From assembly GCF_001632365.1 (NCBI RefSeq), contig NW_024468524.1, positions 407,560 to 471,559 of the forward strand: a DNA stretch of 64,000 bases. The letters are read 5' to 3'. Made by a program: the position numbers and the translations under genes. Positions within the stretch are counted from its first letter, which is position 1. The number at the start of each line of letters is the position of its first letter. Below are positions 26,201-39,038 of this stretch, piece by piece. The notes beneath the pieces are model-generated. The model did no database searches and was not told the origin of the DNA. It saw only the letters and a list, made by a program, of their open reading frames with translations. This stretch comes from Laetiporus sulphureus 93-53. Its lineage: Eukaryota; Basidiomycota; Agaricomycetes; Polyporales; Laetiporaceae.

Positions 26201-29200
26201 TTCCCGGCGGTGCGCATCAAGAAACTGATGGAGCACTTCATGGAGGACAACATCCGTGCGCAGGACCGGCCGATGTTCCGGACGCAGCTCAGTGCGCTGT
26301 TTGATGTCGTCGAGCGGTACTCGAATGGCCTGAGGGGGCATGAGGTCAACACGATCGCGGAGTTGCTGGCGCGCTACGAAGAGACGGAGAAGCTATTCGG
26401 TGGGAGCATTGAAGCGCGCGTGCTTGCGCTGCGCGAGCAATACAAGGACGACCTGGAAAAGGTCGCGCAGCTCGTCCTGAGTCATATGATGGCGCAGCGT
26501 AAGGGACGACTGGTTACGCTTATCCTCGATCACGTTAAGAACAGTGGCTCAACTGTGTCGAACCCGGACAGCAAGCTGTATCAGGTGCTGCAGGGGTTGG
26601 CGTCACTAGAGGCGAGGTAGGTTGATTCGCGTGGACGATTGGGACTGATGCTGATGATAGGCGTGCAGGTCATCCACGCAGGTAGCGCTGAAGGCTCGGG
26701 AGGTCCTCATCTCATGTCAGATGCCTTCATATGAGGAGCGCAAGGGACAGATGCAGGGTATCCTCAAGGCTTCGGTCACGAATAGTTTCTATGGCGAGCA
26801 GGGCAATGACGTCAGGTACGAGGAAGGTGTGATATTTGGATTACTCGTTGCTCATTTGCTTATAGACAACCATCTGCGGATGTGCTGAGAGAGCTGATCG
26901 ACTCGAGATATACGGTGTATGACGTGCTGCCGACATTCTTTAATTTCCACGAGCAGTGGGTCACATTTGGTGTGTATTAGCAGCGTCTCACCGTCCAATT
27001 ATTGACACGCTCGGTATTCAGCTGCACTGGAAGTCTATGTCAGGCGTGCATATCGTGCCTACAGCTTGCTATCTATCGATTACGAGGAGGGTGATGGTCT
27101 TGACGACGGGGATGCTCCTCACATCGTTACCTGGCGATTCAACCTTCCTCAGTCGCATTCGCCACCCACAACTCCTAGCCTGTAAGTGTATCGTGCATGG
27201 CTATCCTATACGAAGGCTGAGATTGTTGTCTAGTGCCAACGTTGCTCGCAGGCAGGCGTCTGTCAGCGATCTGACATACATGATCAACAAACACCAGAAG
27301 CAACCTCTGCGTACCGGTGCCATCGCATCGTTCCCGAATTTTGCGGCGCTGACGAGGGGCTTCGACAAGGTCGCGAGCACCCTGCCGCCATTCGACGTTC
27401 AAGAGTACCGCGAGCGATACGGAGCTAATAATCAGCCTCCTAATGTCCTGAATATGGCGCTCAGAATCTTCAAGGAGACCGATGACTTGTCGGATAGTGC
27501 TTGGTACGAGAAGGCCCATGAACTGGTCAACCAGCGGAGCCGTGTTCTCGCTCAGCGTGGTGTTCGACGTATCTCCATTCTTATCTGCAGACCCGGCTTG
27601 TACCCGCAATACTTCACTCTGCGCAACATGGGCTCGTCCTGGGAGGAAGAGCAGGCCATCCGTAACGTTGAGCCGGCGCTCGCGTACCAGCTGGAGCTCA
27701 GCCGGTTGTCAAACTATAACCTTACACCGTGCTTCACGGAGAGCAAGCAGCTCCACATCTACCATGCTGTCGCGCGCGAGAACCAACTGGACAGCCGGTT
27801 CTTTATTCGAGCTCTTGTTCGGCCTGGTCGCGTCCGTGGCGACATGAACACGGCCAAGTACCTGATCTCCGAGACCGATCGTCTTGTTACGAACATCCTG
27901 GACACCCTCGAGGTGGTATCTGCCCAGCACAGAAATGCGGATGTCAACCATATCTTTATGAACTTCATCTACAACCTCCCTGTCACTTATGAGGATGTCC
28001 TCGAGGCGATTGCAGGATTCATCGAGCGACATGGCAAGCGCCTCTGGCGTCTGCATGTCACCGGATCGGAGATCCGTATCGTTCTCGAGGACAATGAAGG
28101 CAACGTTATGCCGATCCGCTGCATCGTCGAGAACGTCTCCGGCTTCATCGTGAACTATCACGGCTACCAGGAGATCACCACAGACAAGGGTACCACAATC
28201 CTGAAATCGATCGGCGAGAAAGGCCCTCTTCATTTGCAGCCAGTTCACCAACCGTATCCGACCAAGGAGTCGCTGCAGCCGAAGCGATACCAAGCTCACC
28301 TTATTGGCACGACTTATGTGTACGACTTCCCCGACCTCTTCTCTAAAGCATTAAGCAACGTCTGGGCAAAGGCGCGCACCCTCAACAACTCATGTCCGTT
28401 GCCGAAGAAGGTTCTCGAGTCGAGAGAGCTGATCTTGGACGAGAACGACCAGCTACAGGAGGTTGACAGAGCACCTGGCAACAACACTTGTGGTATGGTG
28501 GGATGGGTCTTCACGTTGCGCACGCCGGAATGCCCGGACGGACGCCGAGCTGTGGTCATCGCGAACGATATCACGTATAAGATCGGCTCGTTCGGCCCCG
28601 AGGAAGACCAGTTCTTCTACTTAGTTTCGCAATATGCGCGCGAGCAGGGATTGCCCCGCATTTACTTGTCCGCGAATTCAGGCGCTCGTATCGGGTTGGC
28701 AGAGGAGGTGATGAGCCTTTTCTCATGTGCTTGGAATGATCCAGCACATCCAGAGAAGGGTGTTGACTACCTCTATCTCACCCACGAGAACTTCCTCAAG
28801 CTGCAGGAGAAGGCTGCAAGTTCCGCACGGACCGTAGAAGTCGAACATGGTGGCGAGCTTCGCCACAAAATCGTTGATATAATCGGTCTTCAGGATGGGC
28901 TCGGCGTGGAGTGTCTGAAGGGTTCTGGTCTCATTGCCGGCGAGACATCTCGTGCGTACGACGACATTTTCACGATCACCCTCGTTACTGCTCGATCCGT
29001 TGGTATCGGTGCATACCTCGTTCGCCTTGGCGAACGTGCTGTCCAGGTCGAAGGCCAGCCGATCATTCTTACTGGCGCACCGGCACTCAACAAGGTGCTC
29101 GGACGAGAGGTGTACACTTCCAACCTGCAGCTTGGTGGCACCCAAATCATGTACAAGAACGGTGTGTCGCACCTGACAGCGAGCAGCGATCTGGAGGGCG

Positions 29201-30590
29201 CCACACATATCCTCGAGTGGCTCTCCTACGTGCCAGAAGTCAAGGGTGCTCCGCTGCCTATTGTCGAGTCTGCTGATCCGTGGGACCGTGACATTGGGTA
29301 CAGCCCGCCCAAGGGTCCATACGACCCGAGGTGGTTCATTGAGGGCAAGACAGACGAGACTACGTCGGAATGGATGCCTGGCTTCTTCGACAAGGGATCC
29401 TTCCAGGAGACGTTGAGCGGATGGGCGCAGACTGTCGTCGTGGGACGTGCTCGCCTTGGAGGCATCCCTATGGGTGTCATTGCTGTTGAGACGCGTACGG
29501 TTGAGCGACTCGTCCCCGCCGATCCTGCCAACCCTACGTCGTTCGAGCAGCGTATCATGGAGGCTGGCCAAGTGTGGTACCCTAACTCGGCGTACAAGAC
29601 AGCGCAAGCCATCTTCGACTTCAACCGCGAAGGCCTCCCGCTGATCATCTTCGCTAATTGGCGTGGCTTCTCTGGCGGACAGCAAGACATGTACGATGAA
29701 ATCCTAAAGCAAGGTTCGAAGATTGTCGACGGTCTCTCGAGCTACAAGCAACCGGTGTTTGTGTACATTGTGCCGAATGGCGAGCTTCGCGGTGGCGCGT
29801 GGGTCGTGCTTGATCCTTCCATCAATTCGCAGCAGATGGAAATGTATGCAGACGTCGATTCGCGAGCGGGTGTTCTTGAGCCAGAGGGTATCGTGGAGAT
29901 CAAGATGCGACGCGACAAGATCCTCAAGTTGATGGAGCGTCTAGACTCAACATATGCTACGCTCAAGAAGGACAGCACGGACTCCTCGAAGAATGCTGAT
30001 GAACGTGCGGCCGCAATGGATGCGCTTGCGCAAAGGGAGACGCTCTTGCAGCCTACTTACAAGCAAATTGCTCTGCTTTACGCCGATCTACATGAGTAAG
30101 TATATTCCAATTGTGGACCTCTATCGCTATTGACTTCGTGCCTAGTCGTGTTGGTCGCATGGAAGCCAAGGGTTGTGCGAAATCAATGGTCTGGAAGGAT
30201 GCTCGACGACGCTTCTATTGGTCCGTTCGAGCTAAGATCGCTTGGTCCGCTGCAATGGCAGAGCTTGCCGAGGCAAGTCCAGATTCAAGTACTGAATATC
30301 GTACCACTCTGCTCGAAAGGCTTGCATCCGTTGATAGCAGCACGGAACGGCGCGCGGTGGCTGAGGTGCTGGAGGCACTCGACCTCACTGCCGCAGTTGC
30401 CCAGTTGAAAGCAGACCACCTAATGCGGAGCATGCTTGCTCTGGCCCATGAGGACCGCAAGGCGACGCTGGATGGACTGATCCGCCTTGTGGATAACCTG
30501 ACGGATGACGAAAAGGCGACACTCACCGGTGCGCTACAGAATTCTGGCCGTTCTCCAGGTTCGGGTCCAACTTCAACTATGTTGCCATGA
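23211..30590 (+). CDS. ACC1: Acetyl-CoA carboxylase (fused eukaryotic type)
   Basis: Twelve exons (23211-23250, 23306-23388, 23560-23578, 23627-24265, 24315-24560, 24610-25709, 25766-26616, 26669-26815, 26866-26969, 27022-27181, 27234-30095, 30146-30590) close in frame at 2231 residues, the usual size for fungal ACC. It carboxylates acetyl-CoA to malonyl-CoA for fatty-acid synthesis in the cytosol. Domains: biotin carboxylase at about 35-560 ([34 protein letters not shown]); biotin carrier with the EVMKM site, where an intron splits E from VMKM and the biotinylated Lys is about residue 712; the long central domain; then the carboxyltransferase halves ([15 protein letters not shown] and [17 protein letters not shown]). 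The start ATG at 23211 gives [14 protein letters not shown], which then meets the conserved [20 protein letters not shown] region. Small 5' exons and a large 3' exon are typical for the lineage. Confidence 0.97.
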
Positions 30591-31010
30591 AATGTCTACT
30601 GACGCGCCGGCCGTTGCACCCAGGGCCACCGTCCTATTCGAATGTCTCGGGTACAGCCTAGGACTAAGAGGATAGATTCCACTTGATCATTGCGTTGTTT
30701 TTTTTTCCTTTCGGATCATACATACACTTTAGATTGTAGCATACCCGTGTAATAGCTCTGTTGCTGTCTGCTCTCCGCTAGCTTTTGAACACACATCCAT
30801 GCATGAGGTGAACTGAATGTCGTTCCCTTTCACTGGATATTCGTCTGGAACGCGTTAATTAAGCAAGACGCGTCGGGACACGGCCCAATGTCGATCACGT
30901 GCTCAGGTTTTTGAATTGCTCCGTCCTGCCAACGTCTCGCTGCAGCCACCGCTAGCCTAGCTCTGGGAGCAGCCTGTACGCGCTTCGTGCAGCCCGACTT
31001 TTAGCTTAGA
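30591..31010. other. ACC1 3' end and mS29 promoter
   Basis: 420 nt between ACC1 and the mitochondrial ribosomal gene, both on the plus strand. A T-run at about 30700-30708 is the only visible peculiarity. No gene is supported. Confidence 0.35.
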
Positions 31011-32929
31011 ATGTCTGCACTTGCGACACTTCGGTCAAGTCGAATTCTAGTGGAAACGCTTGCGGGGGCATCGCGGACGAACTCAGCGCTCACATGCGTG
31101 AGCCAGAAACGATGGGCCTCCCAAGATAAGCAGCCGCAGTTGAAGACGCAGTCAGGTATGTAGCCATTAATCCGTGTTTTGTCCAAGCTTTGCGAGTACA
31201 AAGTCTCAAAGTTGTCTCTTAGCCCAAGGGTTCAAGGGGAAAGGCAAGGACCAGAAGAAAAAGAAAAGTAGGAGCAATGACATCGGGGTGAGCGCGTAAT
31301 CCACTCTATCGAATCACGGTGCTGAATTTCCTGCATGCTTGCTTGTCTTAGACATACCTGCCGCTGCCTGTCAACCAGTTGTCGAGTCCTCTTTTCAGGA
31401 CGAATTATCGCTCTGAACTGAAGCTGCCGCTCTATTCTCCCGTGCGTACCCATTGCGCATGCCATGCTCTGAGAACTCACGGCATTGTGTTTATGTCATC
31501 CAGGAAGCGTTGACGGATGCTGCAGTGGGAACCGCTATGCAGTTCCCAAAGTCGGAGAATGAAGCTATGCGTGCTTACGGTCTCCCGAGACAACTGCTGC
31601 TTGAAGTAGGATCATTCAATGTTCATGATTGCTCAAGACCCTAACGTCTTATCAAGTTCCGCATTCTATCGAAACCGTGCTCGGTCGTCCGTGATGTCAC
31701 ATTAAAAGCGGTCAACAGTCTGGATGCGGCCAGTCGCAAACCAAGCAGGGATACGAGACTAGTGATGAGTTAGTGAAGTTGGGGATTATTTATTGAGTTA
31801 TCGTTAACACGCCATCAGCTGGGCCGTCAGGCTGCGGAAAGAGCTTTACGCTCTTGCAGGCGGTAGAGTACGCCGCACATAGCAATTGGATTGTTCTGTA
31901 CATTCCAAGAGGTTTGTTTATTACCTCTCATAGCATGTCGCACTCACTCCCGACTTACGCAACATAGCTATTAAGCTCGTCAATTCGTCGACCACGTATT
32001 CATACGATGCTCGGACTCGAAGCTACGTTCAGCCGGATGCCTCATACGAACTTCTGCGCCGATTCTTGAGCGTCAACGGTGAAGCTCTGCAAAGCCTCAA
32101 AACGCAGGAGGAATTCGTCTATGGCAATCAGCATGTGCCATCAGGCAGCCCACTTCCAAATCTCATCGCCGTCGGAACCGCGAATACCGAATTTGCCCCT
32201 GCGGTGCTGTCTTCGCTCATGGTAGAACTGTCGCGCCAGTCCAAGTGAGGACATTCCAAAGTCAGTCTTTGCGAGCATTGATCAGCTTTCACACAGGTAT
32301 CCCGTCCTTCTTGCAGTTGATGACATCCAGGGATTTTATCGCTACAGCACCTACCGTGACCAGCACTACCATTGCATCATGGCCCATCATTTGGCCATTC
32401 CCCGCATGGTGCTGGAGTACGCTGGAGGGAAGAAGTCATTCGTACGTAAATCCCTCTTTCCCATCCTGACTCATCCTGACAGTATTGTCTCCAGCCTCGC
32501 GGCGCGATCTTCGGTGCCGAATCAACTGGTAATACGACCTTCTTGATGCCTCTAGAGCTTCGTGAGGCTCTCGGCTTGCCATCGTTCCGCCCCGCAGGAC
32601 CATATGTGGCTCGTGTGCCCGAGTTCGTGGAGTATGCACAGGGTTTGCAAAACTTCCCTGTTCCACCTCAGCTGACTGTCAATGAGGCGGCGTCGATATT
32701 TGAGGTCTGGATGGAGGACCAGGCGCTGCATTCGGGCGAAGTCAAGGGAGAGAAGGGAGACCTTCATTCAGGTACGTTCCATCATAGCCGATGCACTTCG
32801 TGATGCTGACTGACACGTGTTGCCGAAGTGCCGAACGACGATGTTTTCATGACTAAGTATTGCGAAGCAAGTGGCAATGCAAGAGCTTTTGTATGGAAGG
32901 CGCTCTTGGGCACTATCTCGACCTTGTAG
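31011..32929 (+). CDS. Mitochondrial small-subunit ribosomal protein mS29 (DAP3)
   Basis: Ten exons (31011-31155, 31223-31287, 31352-31441, 31504-31605, 31657-31768, 31819-31911, 31968-32244, 32297-32441, 32495-32771, 32829-32929) give 468 residues in frame. The protein belongs to the DAP3/mS29 family, a P-loop component of the mitochondrial small ribosomal subunit (Rsm23 in yeast). Evidence: a Walker A motif GPSGCGKS after LVMT, an acidic DDIQ Walker B-like site in LLAVDDIQGFYRYS, and the family block LPNLIAVGTA. The N-terminus MSALATLRSSRILVETLAG is Arg/Ser/Ala-rich without acidic residues at first, as in a mitochondrial targeting peptide. A Lys-rich loop (GKGKDQKKKKSR) follows. The ATG at 31011 is chosen because it gives this presequence. 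Confidence 0.88.
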
Positions 32930-33233
32930 CCTGAGGTCATGGTGGCTTTCTTATATATTTTCTCGAATATTGATGGCTCCAAAACGTAGCTCGAGTCGAC
33001 TGCTGGCGGCGATATGGAAGACCGCGTCTACCGAGATACATCGATAGAAGGCGAGATCAAGAGTCACACGGTACTGAGCTAATTTGATATCAAAGTCACC
33101 ATCTACGTCGTACACCTGACTGTTACGGCACTCGCAACTTCTCCCTCTCTGGGCTTAAAGGACGCTCCATCTCTGATAAATAAACACTGCCGCTCATTGT
33201 CTGTGCAGATATCGCATTCCTCCGCTAAGCATC
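32930..33233. other. Short intergenic spacer
   Basis: 304 nt between mS29 and the next plus-strand gene. No coding signal or named regulatory site was seen. Confidence 0.35.
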
Positions 33234-34408
33234 ATGACACACAAGCGATCGTCTCGTATGTTTTAGCAGTCGTATGTTAGTCACTTCTGATTTCCCTCCA
33301 TTCAGCTGCCACGATTCCGAGCCACGCCCTCGCGCGCCCTCGCTCGTACAATTTAGTCAAATCGGTGTCACGCGCGATGGGTTTCTCCGGTGCCTCAGCA
33401 CCGCTGTTCAGATTGTTATCGGTGAGTAGGATTGAGTACGTTTTGCAGAAGGTCAGCTTATACCTCTGTGTTTAGAAATGTTGCAGGACGTATTCTGGGC
33501 GGTATTTAGACGAAACAGTGACATTCCGTGACCAGGATCCGGCGAAATGGGTCCTGTTCTTCGACAAGGTAAATTATGCTGCTGAAATCACATTGAGCTT
33601 CATACGAGTCGGATCATCATATTATGTAGGTTGTTAGTACCTGTCCATTTGTGAAACAATACGAGGGAGCATGGCCGGTGGATTTCTTCATGCGAAATCA
33701 CCTCGAGCGCACAAAATACAAGTATACGTTGAAGATCAAGGCATCAGAGGCTTCTCCAATAGACCTCACCCTGGATGAGTTCTTTGGAGAGCCCGATATA
33801 AGTGGTGCATCGGTAAGCATTCACTTTGCTAACCTGCAGAGTATTCCGTTTATATGGTGACACATGCCTAAGAGCGATGCGGCAGGCCGTCCGTTGACTC
33901 AGGCAAGCTCTCAGAGCAGGCCCCGGGAGACAAAGCGAATTGCCATCCCGCAGGAAGAGTTTGACGCAGTATGATGTATGCTTCTTCCTCGTTGATGCTT
34001 GCTCACGGCATGACTTTAGATAAGTGTTTCTACTAGATTCTCATCGGCCACAGATTCCGAGAGAGAGAGTTCGCCTTGTGAGGTATATACTACTACATCT
34101 CTATGATGACTTGTTCTGACCTGACCTGCCAGATCGCGACGTCATCGCAGTTGCAGTGCGCCACCCGATCGTCGCCGTCAGTGAAGCTTGAGGAGGCAGG
34201 CGAGGTGGCAGCCTTCTTGAGCTCGCTGTATCCGAGCATGGAGGCTCTCACTGCGAAGTTCCTTGAGGCAGGTATTGTGGACCTGATGTGCCTCCGCGGC
34301 CTGGCTACTCTCTCCGATAGGGACGCCCTTCTCAAGGACGACATAGGCCTTCAGGCCTTCCAATTCCGCATCGTACGGGCTGGTCTCGAGTTACTGAAGG
34401 AGAATTGA
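33234..34408 (+). CDS. Lineage-type hypothetical protein with helical C-terminal domain
   Basis: Seven exons (33234-33255, 33306-33421, 33476-33568, 33630-33812, 33873-33968, 34054-34077, 34133-34408) close in frame at 269 residues. The middle part (KWVLFFDKVVSTCPFVKQYE, then GAWPVDFFMRNHL) recalls a motif shared by many Agaricomycete proteins of unknown role, in which a predicted helix ends in a Tyr-Glu-x-x-Trp-Pro turn. The C-terminal exon forms a compact helical module (FLSSLYPSMEALTAKFLEAG to LLKEN) that resembles a SAM-like fold by its pattern of short helices; this is inference. I do not assign a function. The exon-2 frame is the least certain, because a second frame of that exon is also open. 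Confidence 0.5.
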
Positions 34409-35957
34409 GCGGGAGTGTAAGACATAGCCGCGTAGCTACCGATCCTGTGGTACAGTACTTCGAAGGATCGTCGACTGTATAGAGTCACCGGCGTTAACTT
34501 TGTTTGAATTGCTCTGCACCATAATGTAGAAACCGCTGGTCAAGAACGTCGTATCGAGACATGACCTGCATGTTAAATCGGCTACTCTGAGACTTTCGGG
34601 AGTAGGATTGTGATAGGCCCTGGATTAATAATGGCCATGGCACTCGCTACTTTGAGATGTGAGTAACATGGCGGTATTATCGTATTTGGGAGCAAGCAGT
34701 TGACGCACCTGTTCTATGCGGGGTCGACCCAGTACAATTTGCCCGTGTGATGGATACGTTGAAGTCAATCCAACCCCCGTCATAGCGGGGAATGCATTGG
34801 ATGCGATGCCTGCATCGCAGCCGTTGAGTTTCATTCACATAATCATTTACGTGGGCGCAGCTAAGTTATAACGACTTGTGGCCCTGACGTGGCGGGAGGT
34901 GGCGGGAGGAAGTAAGTGCGACAGGTATAGTAAGCGCGTTCCGCCCGGGCCGGCGTCAACGTAACTTTCTTTGCAACTTTCAGACACATTCTGCCTTCTC
35001 GCCGAAAACAAGCCGTCCCAATTGCATGACGGCGAGGACGATGCAACTAATACTTGCATTTCGAGACAATGAAAAGTGAAAAATCTGATCGATGAAAAGA
35101 TGCAAGACATGACCACCCGACAAATACGAGATACTTACAAGGTCCAAATCGACAGTCGTTTAAATATACTGGCATACGTACTAGTGTATCCTTCGCTTCG
35201 GGCCTGATCGATATCCTGCAGGCATCAGAATCCGGCACACGCCGTTGCAAGATGCTCCAACTCTCATTGCTGTGCACCGATGTGCATATCCGCATTCACG
35301 ACGAGCTCAAACATAGCAATCACCAAGCTTAGAGGGTCAGTTAAGCTCGGGATAGCCATCACTTCCCTTATTAAACCTTCGGAGACGGCAGGAGGGTCAG
35401 AGATTCCGACAAGCGTCGCGACCTTCGAGGGGGATCACACTCCAAGAAAAGATCGTTCAATATCTCGAGGTGTCCGGCACATTTCTCCCGGCGACCTCGC
35501 TCCGCGGGGTGGTCTCATCTCGTAAAAATGCTACTCGGAGCGTAGGATGACATGGAGAAAGCTGGCGATGGGCTGGATCAGGTAGCGGCGGTAAGAACGA
35601 GGGGGAGGACACGTCGACGAGCCGTTCACAGTCACGGCTGGCCATTCATCGTTCCCTGTCGCGGGCCACAAACCTTGCGGGACACCAACTCTCGTAGTGT
35701 CGGCCCAAACAGTATCGAGGATCGTGTCCGTGTAGAAGTCTCTGGTCTGTGCGTGCCCAGTCATTTGAAAACAGTAAAATATGCCTTCTGGTGCTTATCG
35801 TCTGCTAAATGCTCTCCGTAGACCTGCCGGTCCTCGTTCGTGTGGTGCTTATAACGGGCTCGTCAGCGTTCAGCTACGAAAGCGGTTCGCTAGGAGGAAC
35901 ATCGGTGTCATCGTCGGAGTCCTCAGGTTCAGACGTGGCGGCGCTACGTCATGCAAC
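34409..35957. other. Intergenic region before the tandem duplication
   Basis: About 1.5 kb with no supported gene. Short frames overlap on both strands. A tandem pair of GGTGGCGGGAGG-like runs near 34890 and an AGGGTCAG repeat near 35331 and 35391 are the only visible repeats. Confidence 0.35.
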
Positions 35958-36081
35958 TGCGTAAAATCTGTGAGCCCTCTTCTACGTATCAACGGTCTAT
36001 CCTGATGTATCAACCTTCTCGTTAGATTCAGCGTGCTTGCTCCTAGGTCTTGCTAATGCCTAAACTCAGCCCGGCAAGCTT

Positions 36082-36600
36082 TCAGTTGAATTTCTCCCAG
36101 TTGGCGACATAGGGCACACAAAATTGTCCATTCGTCAATTGCAATCGACGTTGAGGACTGAACTTTAGCATTACGGCAAGCACTCGATTATCACCGATCG
36201 ATTGGTCGGCCTGCGCTGCATTCTCAGCGTCGCTGGACGCGTCGTACGCGTTATTTGTTTCGACGTGTATCTTTACGTAGCTTTCCACCTTATTTGGCTC
36301 CAAGTAGGTTCACGTTGATGATGGCCAGAAGCATTTCCTCGTGTGTCTGGCCACAGAAGGTGGGTGTAACAACAACGATATTTTAGCGCAACTTACTCTG
36401 TTTTCTTTTTTTTTTTTGTTATGTCATCCACATGGCTCCTCATGATGAGCCTGACAAGCTCAACCGCTGGGCTCGCTCCATCGAGACGGTCCGTAATCCG
36501 CCACTTTGCATCCTCGAGCGCAACCACGACTGAAACGCGCAAGTGTCCAGGAGGTTCTGGACCACTCTTGGAAGACTTGTCAGCACCACCAGTGACGCCG
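36082..36600. pseudogene. Paralogue remnant in copy A, partly inverted
   Basis: Two remnants of a gene related to the duplicated orphan gene lie here on opposite strands. On the minus strand (about 36082-36270) a frame contains KIHVETNNAYDASSDAENAA. On the plus strand (about 36432-36590) a frame reads MAPHDEPDKLNRWARSIET and then has a stop codon (at about 36530) before it resumes with NAQVSRRFW. In copy B the matching parts are continuous on one strand, so in copy A the plus-strand part has been inverted. The WARS(V/I)ET motif is shared with exon 1 of the intact genes. Both parts are broken and unlikely to be functional. Confidence 0.6.
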
Positions 36601-36819
36601 CATGACAGGATGCGGCGCGCTCACCTCGATGGTCGTCGAAGACACTGCAGGACTTGCGATGCATTCAAAGACGCATGGACGATGGAGGTGAATCCAGGGC
36701 GTCGGCAAGCTGAAGGACGCGATCAAGGTGCGACGAGTGCAACTTTTCGGTCTGAAAAGCACGATACAAAATTACAGGCGCTATTTACATTCGCGACGAA
36801 CTACGGGTCATCATGATAA

Positions 36820-38339
36820 CTAGTTCGCATCGTCAGGAGCTCTACGCTTTACCCTCAGGCACTCTTCCGCCACCCATTTGCTGTTCGTCAACGCGTCAAG
36901 CGTCACATCCTCAAACCGTCCACTCTTAATTAGCACCATCTCCAGCGATCTGCAAAGGGGCGTCAGACATCACGGAACAGTATTCCATGCCTGTCTTGGT
37001 CGCCGGGGACAGCGAGAAAGTCTCAGCCGCCACCTCGTACGTGGATGGCTCGCTTGGCTCAAAGACGTTCGTCAACGTCTCCATCGCCTCTGAGCGCTCC
37101 TTGACTCGACACTCCTTCTCAGCCTTGTCGTCAAGCGGCTCAAAGTCGACGTCGATGGATGAAGTGCGCGGACTCGTAGTCGATGAGATCGTCGGAGACG
37201 AGGCCACCGTCAACGGGGAATGGTCGGGGGATGGAGAGCTGGCGGAGCAAGTTGCGGATGCCGGATGGTTCATAGTCAACAACTCGGACGCGGTGCGAGC
37301 CCAGACCGACGTGCCGTACCCGGCGATGTCGTACCAGCTGAGGCCCATGCGCGAGTCAGGGACAGAGAATGAAGACGCGTCCGGCCAGGCGGCGGTCGCT
37401 TCTTCCTTTGGCAGAAGAATCGTAGTCTTCTCGACTACGCTACCCTTCATCCGCATCTGCGCCTGCGCATCTTCGTGAGTGGCGCTAACAAGACAACAGT
37501 CATATGTACTTACCAACTGCGGGTCATTCTGTAGTGCGTCTCCCTCACATTCGCCTTCAAGACCTCCTCGGCGATCCCAAGTGCCATCTGCGTCAAGCGC
37601 GGATAACAATGATTCACCGACAAGGCTGTTAGCTAGCTCGGTATTGAGGACGGTAGGGTCCATGGCAGCCTTGACGCCCGGGGTGATAGGCTGAAACAAG
37701 GCAATTAGCTTCTCTCTCTCGTATCAAGTCGACGATCAATCAACTCACTGGCCACTCATACACGTAGTTCGGGTCGGCGTAGAGCATCGTCTTGCGCTCG
37801 TCATAGTGATCCCAGAAGAGGCGCTTCCAGCTCGCGAGCTCGGTCTCAGCGAATACCTCGTAGGGAATCTCTTTCGTGGTCTAATGACGCGTCGTCAGTA
37901 TGTTGCAAGGGGGTGATGTGCAATAGACTCACCTTCTGGATTTCAGACCCCACCTCACTGTGCGAACAATAAATCTTGTCCTCCCCGCTAAGCATCTCCT
38001 TCGGCTTCATCGAGAACTTTGCATGGTTGGTCGGAAGTGATGACGCCTCGGATGGAACCGACGACCCACTTATCGGTGCGTCGTAGAGCTCTGTGGCTGC
38101 CTACCCCAATGAGGTGAGCATTCAATACATAACAAAGTTGTGGTGGTTACCTGACTGCAGATGCACTCGCTCTCCTTTGTTATGTGTTGAACTGTTCCAT
38201 AGTTGGAAAACTCCCATTCGCCGTCCAAGATGTCGGCAAAGTTGGCCCGCCTCTGCTGTGGCCTGGGATGACACAGAGGCAGACTATGCTCAGACGTCTC
38301 GACCGAGCGTGCCCACGCAAGAATGGCCTTGAAGTTCAT
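36820..38339 (-). CDS. Duplicated orphan gene, copy A (unknown function)
   Basis: Six exons (38339-38151, 38100-37933, 37880-37749, 37690-37514, 37462-37041, 36949-36820) close in frame at 405 residues. I do not recognise the family. Visible features: an N-terminal exon with WARSVETSEH and FADILDGEWEFSNYG; a middle part with FSMKPKEMLSGEDKIYC and LASWKRLFWDHYDERKTMLY, rich in aromatic and charged residues and probably folded; then a Ser/Thr/Pro-rich stretch and an acidic end. No signal peptide or membrane segment. The last intron (5' site GTACGA at 37040) was chosen because the phase fits and because sequence there differs far more between the two copies than the flanking exons do. The start is the first ATG after the TATA box that opens the conserved exon. 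Confidence 0.7.
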
Positions 38340-38557
38340 AGCGATACCTGGTAGCGCCGAGAGGATGGGCAATGGGAAGAGGTCAACGAGAACAAAGGAC
38401 AACGGATGCGACTAGGTCTCACCGAGTGGCTAGTACGTTGTGAGATGTGAGTAGAGATGGGGGAGTGTGATAGCTGATGGGCTGCAGCGAGAATATTCTG
38501 TGCACTCTGAGAAGGGCAGGAAGAAAGGTGCTGCGTTGAGTTGGAATTGGGGCGCGC

Positions 38558-38565
38558 CTTTATAG
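38558..38565 (-). promoter_or_regulatory. TATA box of orphan gene copy A
   Basis: TATAAAGG on the minus strand, about 220 nt upstream of the start codon and followed by a C/T-rich leader. The same element and surroundings are kept in copy B, so the duplication carried the core promoter. Confidence 0.65.
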
Positions 38566-39038
38566 CACGGTGACTCGGGCTTTGACATCCCTACTATGGC
38601 TAGTGCTGATAAGCGCTGATCTCCCAACAAAAGGCCCTGGCGGAAGCATTTTCGCACGGATCAATTTCTAAACCCCGACCCACAACGTGCATGGAAGCCG
38701 CCCACTATGTCAGCGCGATGGCTGGCGAAACGGAAAGTAGACAGCTCTGCAAGTCCATCCCAGTCTGCTACTTTCGAAGGTGATAGAGCCACCATTGCAT
38801 ATGTCGGCGTTCGCTGCGTCACAAATCCTTTGATATGAATCCGATTCTGAGCGCCCGGTGCGTAAAATCTGTGGGCCCTCTTCTACGTATCAGCGATCTA
38901 TCGCTGATGTATTAACCTCCTCGTCAGATTCAGCGTGTTTGCTCTAGGTCTTGCCAATACTTGAACTCAGTCCGGCAAGCTTTCAGTAGAGCTTATCCCA
39001 GTCGGCGACATAGGCACACAAAATTGTCCATCGGTCGA

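Larger units (their letters stand above)
35958..38858. repeat. Tandem duplication, copy A
   Basis: First unit of a direct tandem duplication. It starts at the shared sequence TGCGTAAAATCTGTG and ends where copy B begins. It contains one complete six-exon gene on the minus strand (36820-38339), its TATA box, and a downstream block of paralogue remnants. Copy A is about 150 nt longer than copy B because of extra sequence at about 36290-36430, which includes a poly-T run near 36408-36418. Most of the two units aligns by eye with only scattered substitutions. Confidence 0.85.

Noticed and set aside
28723..29685. 320-codon minus-strand frame inside ACC1
   Set aside because: It lies fully antisense to the carboxyltransferase domain, which is strongly conserved in the plus-strand frame.
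36987..37478. 163-codon plus-strand frame, and its 168-codon twin at 39713-40219
   Set aside because: Both are antisense shadows of exon 5 of the duplicated orphan gene, whose minus-strand model keeps all splice sites and frame.
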